Below, piece by piece: positions 49,279 to 58,747 of a DNA stretch of 64,000 nucleotides (its first letter is position 1; every line of letters begins with the position of its first letter). The translations under genes were made by a program, and so were the position numbers. This DNA is from Rhizobium bangladeshense. GTDB taxonomy: Bacteria; Pseudomonadota; Alphaproteobacteria; Rhizobiales; Rhizobiaceae. Under the pieces are notes generated by a model, which did not search any database, had not been told where the DNA came from, and saw only the letters and a list, made by a program, of their open reading frames with translations. Location of the stretch: assembly GCF_017357245.1 (NCBI RefSeq), contig NZ_CP071612.1:871001-935000 (forward strand), written 5' to 3'.

Positions 49279-52200
49279 ATGATCACGGCCTCCCTCGCTT
49301 ACACGATCCTGTCGAAGGACATGACGTCGAGCCTTAACAAGGTTGCGTCGCAGGCGACGGTCAAGAAGGACGCCCAGTACTACGCCGACAATATCAACCA
49401 GGTCAAAGACGTCGACGACTTCCTCGGCGACTACCGGCTCTACAGCTACGCGATGAAGGCATATGGTCTGGAGGATATGACCTATGCCAAGGCCTTCATG
49501 AAGAAGGTGCTCGAGAGCGATCTGACCGACCCGAACAGCTACGCCAACAAGCTCTCCGATACGCGCTACCGCGAATTCGCCGCCGCCTTCAATTTCAACG
49601 CGCCCGAGAAAGACGTGCAGACGGACGCGCAGGAGGACGAGCTCATCGGCCTCTACAAGCAGTCCTTCATCGACGCCGACAAGGCGGCGAACGCCGAGAG
49701 CACCTATTACAGCAACAACATCGACGCCGTGAAGACCGTCGACGATCTGATCAACAACACCAGGCTTCGCACCTATGTGCTGAAGACCTTCAAGATCGAT
49801 CCCACCTACGCCTCGAAAGACTTTCTGCGCCAGGTGCTGACGAGCGATCTCAGCGATCCGACGAGCGTCGTCAACACACAGGGTGGCGACAAATACAAGG
49901 CGCTTGCCGCCCAGTTCAGCTTCAATGCCGACGGCACGGTCAACGGCACGGCCCAGACCGCAACGCAGAAGGCGTCGGTCATCGAGACCTATACGCTGAA
50001 TTCCCAGTCGGTCATCATCGACAATTCCGTCGGTTCGGACGTCTACTATGTCAGCAAGACGGCCGCCGATTACAACAGGGCCTATTACACCGCCAAGATC
50101 GGCACGATCACCAATGTCGACGATCTCGTCGCCGACAGCCGCCTGACTTCCTATATCAAAACGGCCTACAGCATGGGCGCCGACTTCACCGCGCCAGCAC
50201 TGCGCATGGTGCTGACCGACCCCGGCTATGCCCAGCTGATGGGTTTTACCAATGTCTACAATGCCTTCAACTTCAAGCCCGACGGGACGACCTCGACCAC
50301 GGCGCGCGCCCAGACGATCGCCCAGTCGAATAAGCTGAAGGACGCCGCGGCGAGCACCGGCAACTATTACACCGTTACCTCGCAGTCGAGCGGCATCACC
50401 AATGTCGACGATCTGCTCGCCGACGGCGTGCTGGCGCGCTACATCAAGGACGCTTATGGCCTCGGCGTGAATTTCAGCAATGCCGAGCTGAAGAGCATTC
50501 TGACCGATCCGGACTATGCCGCCGCCCAGGGTAAGGCCGGCCTCAATGCCGACTTTAACTTCAATGCGGATGGCTCGATCAACGGTTCGGTGATTCAGAC
50601 AGACGCGCAGCGCAAGTCGACCACCGACAAGTCGGCGGCGAACGCAGCCCATTTCAGCAGCATGATCGGCAATGTCACCAATGTCGACGACATCATGCCT
50701 GATCCCGTCGCGGTCAGCTATATCAGAACCAGCATGCAGATCGCAGACAGCGTCTCGGATGCGACCTTGAGGACGTTCCTCGTCGACCCTGCTGCTGCCA
50801 GCGCCCAGGGCTACAGCGACGTCAACGCTCTCTTCAATTTCAAGACGGACGGTTCGGTCGCGACGCTCTATGCGTCGCAGAGCGCAGCGCAGAGCGCAAG
50901 CACGGCCGGCAAGGCCGACGATGCGGCTGTCTATTACCAGGCAACCATCGCCGGCATCTCCAATGTCGACCAGCTGCTGGCAGACCGCAGGCTGAACAAT
51001 TTCATACGCAACGCCTATGGCATCCCGCCGACCGTCAGCGACGTCGATCTCCGCGCCATCCTGACCGATCAGAGCGGCACCGGCACCTATGCCGACGTCG
51101 CCGCCGCCTTCAACTTCAAGGCGGACGGTTCGCTCGAGGACGGCATGGCGGCCCAGACGAGCAGCCAGATCACCAACACGAAAATCACTGCCTCGGCGCG
51201 TACCGATGACTATTCCGCCCGCATGGCGAAGATCGCCAATGTCGATGATCTCATCGCCGATCCCGCCATCACCAATTTCCTGAAGAGCACCTATAATCTG
51301 CCGTTCGATATCTCGAATGCCGATCTGAGGAGCATCTTGACCGATGCGGCCGCCGCCACGGCCGCCGGCTATGCCGACCTCAATGCCGATTTCAACTTCG
51401 CCGCCGATGGATCGCTGCCCGTCGTCAGTTCGGTCCAGACCGCCGAACAGGCGCAGACCACCAATGACAATTACATGGCGCGTTATGACGACGAGCGCGA
51501 GGAGGCGATCGAAGAGGTTGCCGACAACTATACGCGAATGATGGCCGACAGCACGAGCCTGCTTGATTTTTCCGAGATCGACAGCGTCAACGACTTCCTG
51601 CGCACCAACAGGACGGCGGATTTCTCCAAGAGCAACGACAATCTGCCGGATCTCTATCACGTGGCGCTGCAGGCCTACGGCTTGACCGAGCAGGACGTGC
51701 CGCGCTCGATGATGCGCAAAATCCTGACGAGCGATGCCTACGACCCGAATGGTTATATCGCCTCGCTCAAGGACGAGCGCATCACCAACCTTGCGCGCGC
51801 CTTCAACTTCGGTCCCGACGGCAAGGCCGCGGCACCCTTCCAGGCGCTTCCCGATGCGACCATGGCCAAATACGCCACCGACTACAAGGCGCATGTCACC
51901 ATGCTGCTGAAGGACGGCCCGGTGAAGGAGAAGGCTGCGAAAGACGCGACGGCTGAGGTGGATTACTTCGCCAAGACCATGGCGAAGGTGAAATCGCTCG
52001 ACGATTTCCTTGATGACAGCCGCCTGACCGATCTGGTGCTGAAGGCGAACAATCTCGACCCGAAGGACTACGACAGGGCCACGCTGAAGAAGATCTTCAC
52101 CTCCGATCCCGACGACAAGAAGAGCTATCTCAACGCTACGGCAGATGCGCGCTTCAAGGATATTGTCGCCGCCTTCAACTTCGACAAGGACGGCAATCTG

Positions 52201-52602
52201 ACCCGCGCCAAGATCGGCGCCATCCAGAACAAGGCGGCCGAGGATCGCACCCAGCAGCTCTTCCTGCAGCAGACACTGGAAACGCAGGAGGGCGAAAGTA
52301 ACGACGGTGTGCGTCTGGCGCTCTATTTCAGCCGCAAGGCTTCAAGCATCACCTCGATCTATTCGATTCTCGGCGACAGGGCGCTGTACCAGGTCATTAC
52401 TACCGCCTACAGCCTGCCGTCACAGATATCGGGCATGGACGTCGCCAAACAGGCCGATCTTATCAATCGCTTCGTCAAGCTCGAGGATCTCCAGGATCCG
52501 AAAAAGGTCGACAAGCTGCTGCGGCGCTTCACTGCGATGTACGACGTCCAGAACAGCACGCAGCAGTCGCCGGCCCTGCAGATCCTGACCGGCGGCGGCT
52601 AA
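49279..52602 (+). CDS. Giant DUF1217 repeat protein, nine modules
   Basis: A 1,107-aa protein. Nine modules of about 70-100 residues each follow the plan Y-x-x-x-I-x-x-V-x-N-V-D-D-L-L, then AYGL, LRxILTDP and a closing FNFxADG; the closing FNF (once FSF) lies at about 104, 213, 330, 426, 519, 611, 705, 842 and 966. A degenerate tenth, capping unit (1015-1090) ends it. DUF1217 proteins of rhizobia are tied to flagella; this one is much larger and no flagellar gene is near. There is no signal peptide, no membrane helix and no Cys, as in flagellar export substrates. The ATG at 49279 has an AAGGGC site. Confidence 0.85.
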   Translation: MITASLAYTILSKDMTSSLNKVASQATVKKDAQYYADNINQVKDVDDFLGDYRLYSYAMKAYGLEDMTYAKAFMKKVLESDLTDPNSYANKLSDTRYREFAAAFNFNAPEKDVQTDAQEDELIGLYKQSFIDADKAANAESTYYSNNIDAVKTVDDLINNTRLRTYVLKTFKIDPTYASKDFLRQVLTSDLSDPTSVVNTQGGDKYKALAAQFSFNADGTVNGTAQTATQKASVIETYTLNSQSVIIDNSVGSDVYYVSKTAADYNRAYYTAKIGTITNVDDLVADSRLTSYIKTAYSMGADFTAPALRMVLTDPGYAQLMGFTNVYNAFNFKPDGTTSTTARAQTIAQSNKLKDAAASTGNYYTVTSQSSGITNVDDLLADGVLARYIKDAYGLGVNFSNAELKSILTDPDYAAAQGKAGLNADFNFNADGSINGSVIQTDAQRKSTTDKSAANAAHFSSMIGNVTNVDDIMPDPVAVSYIRTSMQIADSVSDATLRTFLVDPAAASAQGYSDVNALFNFKTDGSVATLYASQSAAQSASTAGKADDAAVYYQATIAGISNVDQLLADRRLNNFIRNAYGIPPTVSDVDLRAILTDQSGTGTYADVAAAFNFKADGSLEDGMAAQTSSQITNTKITASARTDDYSARMAKIANVDDLIADPAITNFLKSTYNLPFDISNADLRSILTDAAAATAAGYADLNADFNFAADGSLPVVSSVQTAEQAQTTNDNYMARYDDEREEAIEEVADNYTRMMADSTSLLDFSEIDSVNDFLRTNRTADFSKSNDNLPDLYHVALQAYGLTEQDVPRSMMRKILTSDAYDPNGYIASLKDERITNLARAFNFGPDGKAAAPFQALPDATMAKYATDYKAHVTMLLKDGPVKEKAAKDATAEVDYFAKTMAKVKSLDDFLDDSRLTDLVLKANNLDPKDYDRATLKKIFTSDPDDKKSYLNATADARFKDIVAAFNFDKDGNLTRAKIGAIQNKAAEDRTQQLFLQQTLETQEGESNDGVRLALYFSRKASSITSIYSILGDRALYQVITTAYSLPSQISGMDVAKQADLINRFVKLEDLQDPKKVDKLLRRFTAMYDVQNSTQQSPALQILTGGG

Positions 52603-52974
52603 CGGCAGGTTTAAGCAATTCCAGCAAAGCGCGCAGCGTTTGGCACGCATGGCGTCTCTCACGGGGGTCGAGCCACTTGTCTCCCCCGTGGTGACGCCGG
52701 CGGGCCGCCTAGGTTGCTGCGAGGGCAAACCCCACACTCCGTCATCCCAGGCCTTGAGCCTGGGATGACGGAAGAACCAACGGGGGTGCAGAAACTCATG
52801 TCAATGCCATCCGTTAGCAAAACCAAGCAATGCTAGACAATGGTTGAACAAGCTGGGCGGGTGCCGCTCTGCCTCTCGCTTGCGCTCAAGGTGTCCGTCG
52901 CTAGCGTTCCACAACCCCTCATCTGCCCGGTCGGTGCCGGCAGCCGGATGAGGGGCGAAACCTGACCGCCGACC
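52603..52974. repeat. 372-bp gap with two palindromic repeats
   Basis: At 52739-52771 CCGTCATCCCAGGC and GCCTGGGATGACGG form a perfect 14-bp stem with loop CTTGA (family A single unit). At 52915-52955 CCCCTCATC and GATGAGGGG flank a further dyad (family B type). Both lie between the convergent DUF1217 and FAD-dehydrogenase genes and may end transcription from either side. Nothing else is visible. Confidence 0.7.
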
Positions 52975-54411
52975 TCACGAGTCGAAGCTGACGACTTTTC
53001 CCGGGTTCATGATATTGGCCGGGTCGAAGGCGCGCTTGATGCGGCGCATCAGCTCGATTTCGATGGTCGGGCGAATCGCCGCCAGTTCGTCGCGCTTCAG
53101 CTGGCCAATACCATGTTCGGCCGAGATCGAGCCGCCATGCGCGAGCACCAGCCCATGCACGATGTGGTTCATTTCGCGCCAGCGGGCGATGAAGGCGGCC
53201 TTGTCGGCGCCGATCGGCTGGGAGATATTATAATGAATATTGCCGTCGCCCATGTGACCGAAGGCGCAGATGCGCGCGCCCGGCATGGCCGCCATCACCG
53301 CCTTCTCCGCCTCGGCCATGAAATGCGGGATCTTCGACACCGGCACGGACACGTCGTGCTTGATCGAACCGCCTTCCGGCTTCTGCGCATCCGACATGCT
53401 CTCGCGCATGTGCCATATCGCCTTTTGCTGGGCGACCGAGGCGGCGATGGCGGCGTCCTGCACCAGCCCGGCCTCGAAACCCTGCTCCAGCACGCTATTC
53501 ATCATCCGCTCCGCCGTTTCGGCCGAATCCGACGTCGAGATGTCGATCAGTACGTACCAGGGGTAAGCTGCTTCCAGCGGATCGCGCACGCCTTCGATAT
53601 GGCGCGTGGTGATCTCGACGCCGAATCGCGGCATCAGCTCGAAACCGGTGAGCGAGGTGCCGCAGAGGCTGGCGGCAAGGTTGAAGAGGGCGAGCGCATC
53701 CTCGACCGAATGCAGTCCGGCAAACGCCACCTGATGGCCGAGCGGCTGTGGAAACAGCTTCAGCACCGCGCCGGTGATGATGCCGAGCGTGCCTTCCGCG
53801 CCGATGAAGAGATCGCGCAGGTCATAGCCGGTATTGTCCTTCTTCAGGCGGCGCAGGCCATCCCAGATCTCGCCGGTCGGCAGCACCACTTCGAGGCCGA
53901 GGCAGAGCTGGCGCATATTGCCATAGGCAAGCACGGCCGTGCCGCCGGCATTGGTGGAGAGATTGCCGCCGATGCGGCAGGAGCCCTCCGAGCCGAGCGA
54001 CAGCGGAAAGAGCCGTCCATGCGCCTCGGCCGCCTTCTGCACATCGGCAAGGACCGCGCCGCCATCCGCAACCAGCACGTTCGCCACCGGGTCGACGTCG
54101 CGGATCCTCGTCATGCGTTCGAGCGACAGGATGATGTCGGCCTGATCCGTGCGAGGCGTCTGGCCGCCGACGAGGCCGGTATTGCCCGTCTGCGGCACGA
54201 TCGCCGTTCCGGTCTCGGTCGCAAGCTTCATGATATCGGAGACTTCCTCGACCGAGCCGGGCTTCAGCAGGAGAGGGGAGGAGCCATGATAGAGCCCGCG
54301 GTTCTCGATCAGGTGCGGTGCCAGGTCGGCCTCGCTCCGCAGTGCGTATTTCTCGCCGACAATTGCAGCGAAGCGGTCGAGAAGATCGGGGGAAATGCCG
54401 GCGCTGCTCAT
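52975..54411 (-). CDS. FAD-linked dehydrogenase, GlcD/D-2-hydroxyglutarate type
   Basis: A 478-aa flavoenzyme. The FAD-binding domain has VPQTGNTGLVGGQTPRT and SLGSEGSCRIGGNLSTNAGG. The C-terminal oxidase domain has FGHMGDGNIHYNISQP and SAEHGIGQLKRDEL, with His ligands of the metal site seen in D-2-hydroxyglutarate dehydrogenases. It oxidises a D-2-hydroxy acid; lactate, 2-hydroxyglutarate or another is possible. It is first of a two-gene leftward set after tsaC. Confidence 0.9.
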   Translation of the reverse strand: MSSAGISPDLLDRFAAIVGEKYALRSEADLAPHLIENRGLYHGSSPLLLKPGSVEEVSDIMKLATETGTAIVPQTGNTGLVGGQTPRTDQADIILSLERMTRIRDVDPVANVLVADGGAVLADVQKAAEAHGRLFPLSLGSEGSCRIGGNLSTNAGGTAVLAYGNMRQLCLGLEVVLPTGEIWDGLRRLKKDNTGYDLRDLFIGAEGTLGIITGAVLKLFPQPLGHQVAFAGLHSVEDALALFNLAASLCGTSLTGFELMPRFGVEITTRHIEGVRDPLEAAYPWYVLIDISTSDSAETAERMMNSVLEQGFEAGLVQDAAIAASVAQQKAIWHMRESMSDAQKPEGGSIKHDVSVPVSKIPHFMAEAEKAVMAAMPGARICAFGHMGDGNIHYNISQPIGADKAAFIARWREMNHIVHGLVLAHGGSISAEHGIGQLKRDELAAIRPTIEIELMRRIKRAFDPANIMNPGKVVSFDS

Positions 54412-54444
54412 CAGGTCGATCCTCTATCGCTTTTATCGGGTCTG

Positions 54445-55419
54445 TCAGTCGCGCGGGGCGGCGGCTCTTTGCAGCCGGTCGTTGATTGCTTCGCCAAGTC
54501 CATCGTCCGGAATGGGCGAAAAGGCGATGCTCGAGACCCCGCTGGCATCGGCCCGCTTCATATAGTCGAAAAGATTGGCGGCCGCTTCCGCCAGGTCGCC
54601 GCGTGGGCTGAGGTCGAGGACGATGCGTGCCTCGCGCGCGCCGTCGATCGCGGCACCGCCGAAGGCGATCAGTGCTTCGCCGGGTTCCACCGCCGTAACA
54701 TTGAGGCGCACGCTGGCGCCCGGCGCATAATGCGAGGCGAGCATGCCTGGCGCCTCGATTGCCGCCGAGGCCTTTTTCGCGCGCAACAGCGGCTTGCCCG
54801 CCACGCGCTCGATCTCGCGCGCCGCCAGGCCGCCGGGCCGAAGCAGTCGCAGCCGGCCGTCTTCGGCCTTGACGATGGTCGACTCGACGCCGACGACGCT
54901 CGGCCCCGCGTCGAGTATCAACGGGATTCTCGCCCCGAGATCGGCTTCCACATGGGCCGCACTCGTCGCGCTGATGGCGCCTGACGTATTGGCGCTCGGA
55001 GCTGCGAGCGGCCGCCCGAAGGCGCCTATCAGGGTGCCGGCGAAGCCCTTGGGCACGCGCACGCCGACGCTGTCGAGACCGGCGGTCGCCAGCGCGTGGA
55101 TGGGGCTTTCAGCCTTCAGCGGCAGCACGAGCGTCAGTGGGCCGGGCCAGAAGGCTTCGGCGAGCGCCCGCGACACGGGGTCGAACTCGGCATGTTGTTC
55201 GGCCATCTCAAGATCGGCCATGTGGCAGATCAGCGGGTTGAAGCGCGGCCGGCCCTTTGTCTCGTAGATGCGGGCGATGGCTGCCGGATTGGTGGCGTCG
55301 GCCGCAAGTCCGTAGACGGTCTCCGTCGGCATGGCGATGGCAAAGCCGTCGGACAGAGCGGCACAGGCCGCTTCGAGCGCCGCCTGCCTGTCTGCCCTGA
55401 TGTCGATGATGCGTGCCAT
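54445..55419 (-). CDS. tsaC: L-threonylcarbamoyladenylate synthase (Sua5 type)
   Basis: A 324-aa protein with an N-terminal YrdC domain (about 1-190: AMPTETVYGLAADATN, KGRPRFNPLICHM, GLDSVGVRVP, SANTSGAISAT) and a C-terminal Sua5 domain (about 205-315, ending FSPIPDDGLGEAINDRLQRA). It makes threonylcarbamoyl-AMP for the t6A37 tRNA modification. ATG 55419 (MARIIDIRAD) is preferred; an ATG at 55449 adds ten residues. Confidence 0.92.
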   Translation of the reverse strand: MARIIDIRADRQAALEAACAALSDGFAIAMPTETVYGLAADATNPAAIARIYETKGRPRFNPLICHMADLEMAEQHAEFDPVSRALAEAFWPGPLTLVLPLKAESPIHALATAGLDSVGVRVPKGFAGTLIGAFGRPLAAPSANTSGAISATSAAHVEADLGARIPLILDAGPSVVGVESTIVKAEDGRLRLLRPGGLAAREIERVAGKPLLRAKKASAAIEAPGMLASHYAPGASVRLNVTAVEPGEALIAFGGAAIDGAREARIVLDLSPRGDLAEAAANLFDYMKRADASGVSSIAFSPIPDDGLGEAINDRLQRAAAPRD

Positions 55420-55487
55420 ATGCTGCCCGTCTCTGTTTTCGGCAGTCATTAGGCTTTCCGTCGCCCGCGATCAATCGCCTTGTTTGC

Positions 55488-56096
55488 TCACAGTTGGCGG
55501 ATGATTTCACGCAGCTGTTCGTTGCGGGCGCCGAGCAGCAGGATATTGCGGATCGCCGCCTGCGGATCGTGGGTGCGAAAGAGCAGCCCATTGCCGCGCA
55601 CCGACCTGTCGATCGTCATCTTCTCGGAAGAATCCTCGCCCGGCTTGATTGCGACGGCGAAATACATCCGGGAATAGCCGACGTCGATCCGTTCGAAGAA
55701 ATTGTCGTTGTCACCAATGTCGGAATAGAAGTTGGCGATGTAGAAGGCCCAGCTGACCTCCTCGTAACGGGCGAATTTCGTGCGCGCCGCGGTAACGTGG
55801 CAATAACCGAGATGCGGACTGTCCTGCAGCGTCCGGTGGAAGATTATTTTCGGAAACTGGATCGAGTGGTGGAAGCCGTTGATGTGCTGATGCGTCTTCT
55901 CGCCGGCCACCTGCAGCTTGCGCCCGGTCTTTGCGGCGACCTCGTCATGGGTGAGATAGCGTTTTTCCTCTGCCAGCCAGTGCCGCCGCTCGCGCGGGAT
56001 GCGGCCGGTCCGCAGGAATTCGGAATGCGCGGCGACCAGTTGCCGCTCCTGCGGCCGGATTACTTCTTTGGCGTCGAAATAACGGAGTCTGGCCAT
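55488..56096 (-). CDS. Rhizobial protein of unknown function
   Basis: A 202-aa soluble, basic and His-rich protein: RLRYFDAKEVIRPQERQLVA, EKTHQHINGFHHSIQFPKII, PHLGYCHVTAARTKFARYEE, FYIANFYSDIGDNDNFFERI. No signal or membrane segment is seen. Normal codon use and a clean ATG suggest a real gene. I do not recognise a characterised family. It lies upstream of tsaC in the same direction. Confidence 0.75.
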   Translation of the reverse strand: MARLRYFDAKEVIRPQERQLVAAHSEFLRTGRIPRERRHWLAEEKRYLTHDEVAAKTGRKLQVAGEKTHQHINGFHHSIQFPKIIFHRTLQDSPHLGYCHVTAARTKFARYEEVSWAFYIANFYSDIGDNDNFFERIDVGYSRMYFAVAIKPGEDSSEKMTIDRSVRGNGLLFRTHDPQAAIRNILLLGARNEQLREIIRQL

Positions 56097-56490
56097 GGTT
56101 TACGTGCTTCGTCGGTCTCGGATCGGCAGCAGGATAAGACCGTATGCTTAACGCGATCTTAAGAAGCGATTGGCGCATCGGACGGGAGCCGGTGATGTCG
56201 CAAACGCGACAATCGTCGATATCGGAGAGCGGGCCTCTTTGCTGATACGGTCTTTACCCAATGTCGCAATTGACGATAATTGCGGGCAGAGCCGAATGAT
56301 CGGGTCGACCGAGAGGGGCGCCTGGCGCCTCGCCGCAGCCTGTCGTCAATTTCGAAGCCGATGTCGCATTACAACCAAGCGGCAGGAATGCCAGGTGATT
56401 AAATGACGCCATGAGCAATTCTCCCGCCGGAGAAGGAAGCAGGCGCGCTTCCATAGCTTTCCGCTTGAAGGCAGCCGGGTGCACGAGGAC
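56097..56490. promoter_or_regulatory. Divergent region with three TGTCGC(A) motifs
   Basis: TGTCGC-AAAC-GCGACA (56196-56211) is a perfect palindrome. The half-site TGTCGCA recurs at 56262-56268 and 56362-56368. All three lie upstream of the Rieske oxygenase gene and could bind its regulator. No gene is visible in this 394-bp gap. Confidence 0.4.
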
Positions 56491-57741
56491 ATGAAGATGG
56501 ATATTCGCAGCAACGTTTTACGTCAGCTCAAGAACCGCCGTGAGGGCTTCAGCCTCGAACAGCCGTTCTATATCGACGAGGATTATTTCAAGCTCGACAT
56601 GGAGATGATCTACTATCGCGACTGGCTGTTTATGGGCCATGATTGCGAACTGCCAAAGCCTGGCGCCTATTTCACCGTCCAGATCGGCAGCTATCCGGTC
56701 GTCATCGTCCGCGGCCGCGACAATGTCATCCGCGCCTTCCACAACAGCTGTCGTCATCGCGGCTCGCGCGTCTGCACGAAGGAGCATGGCTCTTCCGTGC
56801 GCCTCGTCTGCCCTTATCATCAGTGGACTTACGATCTCGACGGCAAACTCGCCTTTGCCCGTCATATGGGCGACGATTTCGACAAATCGGGCTTTAACCT
56901 GAAGCCCGTCCATTGCGAAAGCGTCGCAGGCTACATTTTCATCTGCCTCGCCGATATCGCCCCTGATTTCAAGCCGGTGCGCGACAAGATCGAGCCCTAT
57001 ATGGCGCCGCATCGGATCGGCGAGACCAAGGTCGCTTTCCAAAGCACGATCATCGAAAAGGGCAATTGGAAGCTCGTCTGGGAAAACAACCGCGAGTGCT
57101 ACCACTGCGCCGCCAATCATCCGGAACTCTGCCGCACCTATCCCGAAGCCCCGAGCGTCACCGGCACGGACGGCGGCGCCGACGACCCGGAGATCGCCGG
57201 CCATTGGGCGCGCTGCGAGTCCGCAGGCCTGCCGAGCAAGTTCCAGATTTCGCCGGACGGGCAGTTCCGCACCGCCCGCATGCCGCTGATCGAGGACGCC
57301 GAAAGCTACACAATGTCGGGCAAGCCCGCCGTGCAGCGCCGGATCTCCGACGATATCTCGATCAGCCATATCGGCACCATGCTGCTCTTCCACTACCCGA
57401 CGACATGGAACCATCTGCTCGGCGACCATGCCATCTCCTTCCGGGTGCTGCCGCTCAGCGCCAACGAGACGGCGGTGACGACCAAGTGGCTCGTCCACAA
57501 GGACGCTGTCGAGGGCGTGGATTACAATCTCGAGGAACTGACCCACGTCTGGACCGAGACCAACGACCAGGACCGCCGTATCGTCGAGGAAAATGCCTTC
57601 GGCATCCACTCGCCCGCCTATGAGCCCGGCCCCTATTCCGGCCTGCACGAGGGTGGCGTCATGCAGTTCCTCGAATGGTATTCGAGCTTCATGGTGAACC
57701 GCCTGCAGGGCGACAAGGCGAAAATCTCCGCCGTCGCCTGA
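56491..57741 (+). CDS. Rieske oxygenase alpha subunit, betaine/stachydrine demethylase-like
   Basis: A 416-aa oxygenase. The Rieske 2Fe-2S ligands are C87-R-H89 and C107-P-Y-H110, and the mononuclear iron His pair is in NNRECYHCAANHP (H205 and H210), with an Asp of NDQDRR as probable third ligand. The closest recalled relatives are glycine-betaine monooxygenase (GbcA) and stachydrine demethylase, so a methylated-amine substrate is likely but not proven. No reductase gene is adjacent. ATG 56491 follows CGAGGAC; a GTG at 56479 is in frame. Confidence 0.85.
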   Translation: MKMDIRSNVLRQLKNRREGFSLEQPFYIDEDYFKLDMEMIYYRDWLFMGHDCELPKPGAYFTVQIGSYPVVIVRGRDNVIRAFHNSCRHRGSRVCTKEHGSSVRLVCPYHQWTYDLDGKLAFARHMGDDFDKSGFNLKPVHCESVAGYIFICLADIAPDFKPVRDKIEPYMAPHRIGETKVAFQSTIIEKGNWKLVWENNRECYHCAANHPELCRTYPEAPSVTGTDGGADDPEIAGHWARCESAGLPSKFQISPDGQFRTARMPLIEDAESYTMSGKPAVQRRISDDISISHIGTMLLFHYPTTWNHLLGDHAISFRVLPLSANETAVTTKWLVHKDAVEGVDYNLEELTHVWTETNDQDRRIVEENAFGIHSPAYEPGPYSGLHEGGVMQFLEWYSSFMVNRLQGDKAKISAVA

Positions 57742-57867
57742 CGCTGCCGTTTAGCCGCGGTTCAGCTCCGCTCATCCAAAAGCAGCCGGTCCCGGCCGCT
57801 TTTGGAACCATTTTCGCCCGCAGGCGTTGCAGGGCAGGCGGTGATCGCCGTTGAATGGGAGAGAGAA

Positions 57868-58356
57868 ATGATCGGGCTGAGAAACAAGATGGCGACCGCG
57901 GTTCTGGCCGTTGCCGTCGTTCTGACGAGCTTCGTGCCGTCACAGGCAATACAGATGCCGGCCGCGCCGAAGGTTGAAAAATCCTCGGCTGTCGAAAATG
58001 TCCAATATTATTACCGCCGCGATTACTATCGGCCCTACCGTCGCGATTATTATCGACCCGGCTATCGCCCCGGCGCCTACTACCGGCCGGGCTGGTATGG
58101 CGGCTATCGCGGCTATTCCTACTACCGCCCCGGCTATCGCCGCTATAATGGCTACTGGTATCCGCTCGCCGCTTTCGGCGCCGGCGCGGTGATCGGCGGC
58201 GCCATTGCCCAGCCGCGCTACGTTGCGCCTGCACCGCGCATGGGCTCGTCTCACGTCGCCTGGTGTGCGAACCGCTACCGTTCCTATCGCGCTTACGACA
58301 ATACGTTCCAGCCCTATAACGGCCCACGCCAGCAGTGCTATTCGCCGTATCGATAG
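57868..58356 (+). CDS. BA14K family exported protein
   Basis: A 162-aa protein with a signal peptide (about 1-30, [20 protein letters not shown]), a Tyr/Arg-rich repeat ([20 protein letters not shown], then [20 protein letters not shown]), a short hydrophobic stretch ([16 protein letters not shown]) and the BA14K ending [22 protein letters not shown]14K proteins of Brucella are surface or periplasmic proteins with lectin-like, immunoreactive behaviour. ATG 57868 has a GGGAGAGAG site. Confidence 0.88.
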   Translation: MIGLRNKMATAVLAVAVVLTSFVPSQAIQMPAAPKVEKSSAVENVQYYYRRDYYRPYRRDYYRPGYRPGAYYRPGWYGGYRGYSYYRPGYRRYNGYWYPLAAFGAGAVIGGAIAQPRYVAPAPRMGSSHVAWCANRYRSYRAYDNTFQPYNGPRQQCYSPYR

Positions 58357-58376
58357 GTCCCGAATGCTGCCCCTCA

Positions 58377-58401
58377 CCCTCTCCCGGTAAACGGGAGAGG
58401 G
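58377..58401. repeat. Family B mini-hairpin after the BA14K gene
   Basis: CCCTCTCCCG and CGGGAGAGGG form a perfect 10-bp stem with loop GTAAA, the same loop core as in the 27083-27216 element. It lies 20 bases after the stop and may also terminate transcription. Confidence 0.65.
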
Positions 58402-58483
58402 GACGGGCCAAACGTGGGCAGCGGAGCGATAGGGCGGTGGCATGAAGGAGCCCGTGAACGCATTTCGTAAGTCGGCTGCGAAC

Positions 58484-58747
58484 TCAGTGAACGACGGTAA
58501 TCACCGGAATGCCTGCTTCCCTGGCCGCACTGATCAGCGCTTCTCGCGCGTCCTCAGCCGGAAGGTCCCCGTGGATGGCATCTCGGCATGCCTTCACCGC
58601 TGTAAGATATTCTTCCCCGTCGTCGAGCGGCCAGCAAGCCGTCAGCAGCTGGGCCGCATCCCAAAGGCTCGCGACAAGTTTGTATTTTTCCGGCCCGTCC
58701 ACAACGAGCATCAGAGGGCTGAATTCTCCAGGTATGTGCCACTTCAT
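58484..58747 (-). CDS. DUF982 family protein
   Basis: An 87-aa protein of the DUF982 family, nearly restricted to Rhizobiales: MKWHIPGEFSPLMLVVDGPE, AQLLTACWPLDDGEEYLTAV, ACRDAIHGDLPAEDAREALI, SAAREAGIPV. ATG 58747 is chosen because GGGGAGG lies 9 bases upstream; an ATG at 58774 is also in frame. Function unknown. Confidence 0.82.
   Translation of the reverse strand: MKWHIPGEFSPLMLVVDGPEKYKLVASLWDAAQLLTACWPLDDGEEYLTAVKACRDAIHGDLPAEDAREALISAAREAGIPVITVVH

Noticed and set aside
49042..51894. 950-codon open frame on the minus strand opposite the DUF1217 gene
   Set aside because: It is a mirror of the repeated, GC-rich DUF1217 codons; composition is unlike a protein and it has no ribosome site.
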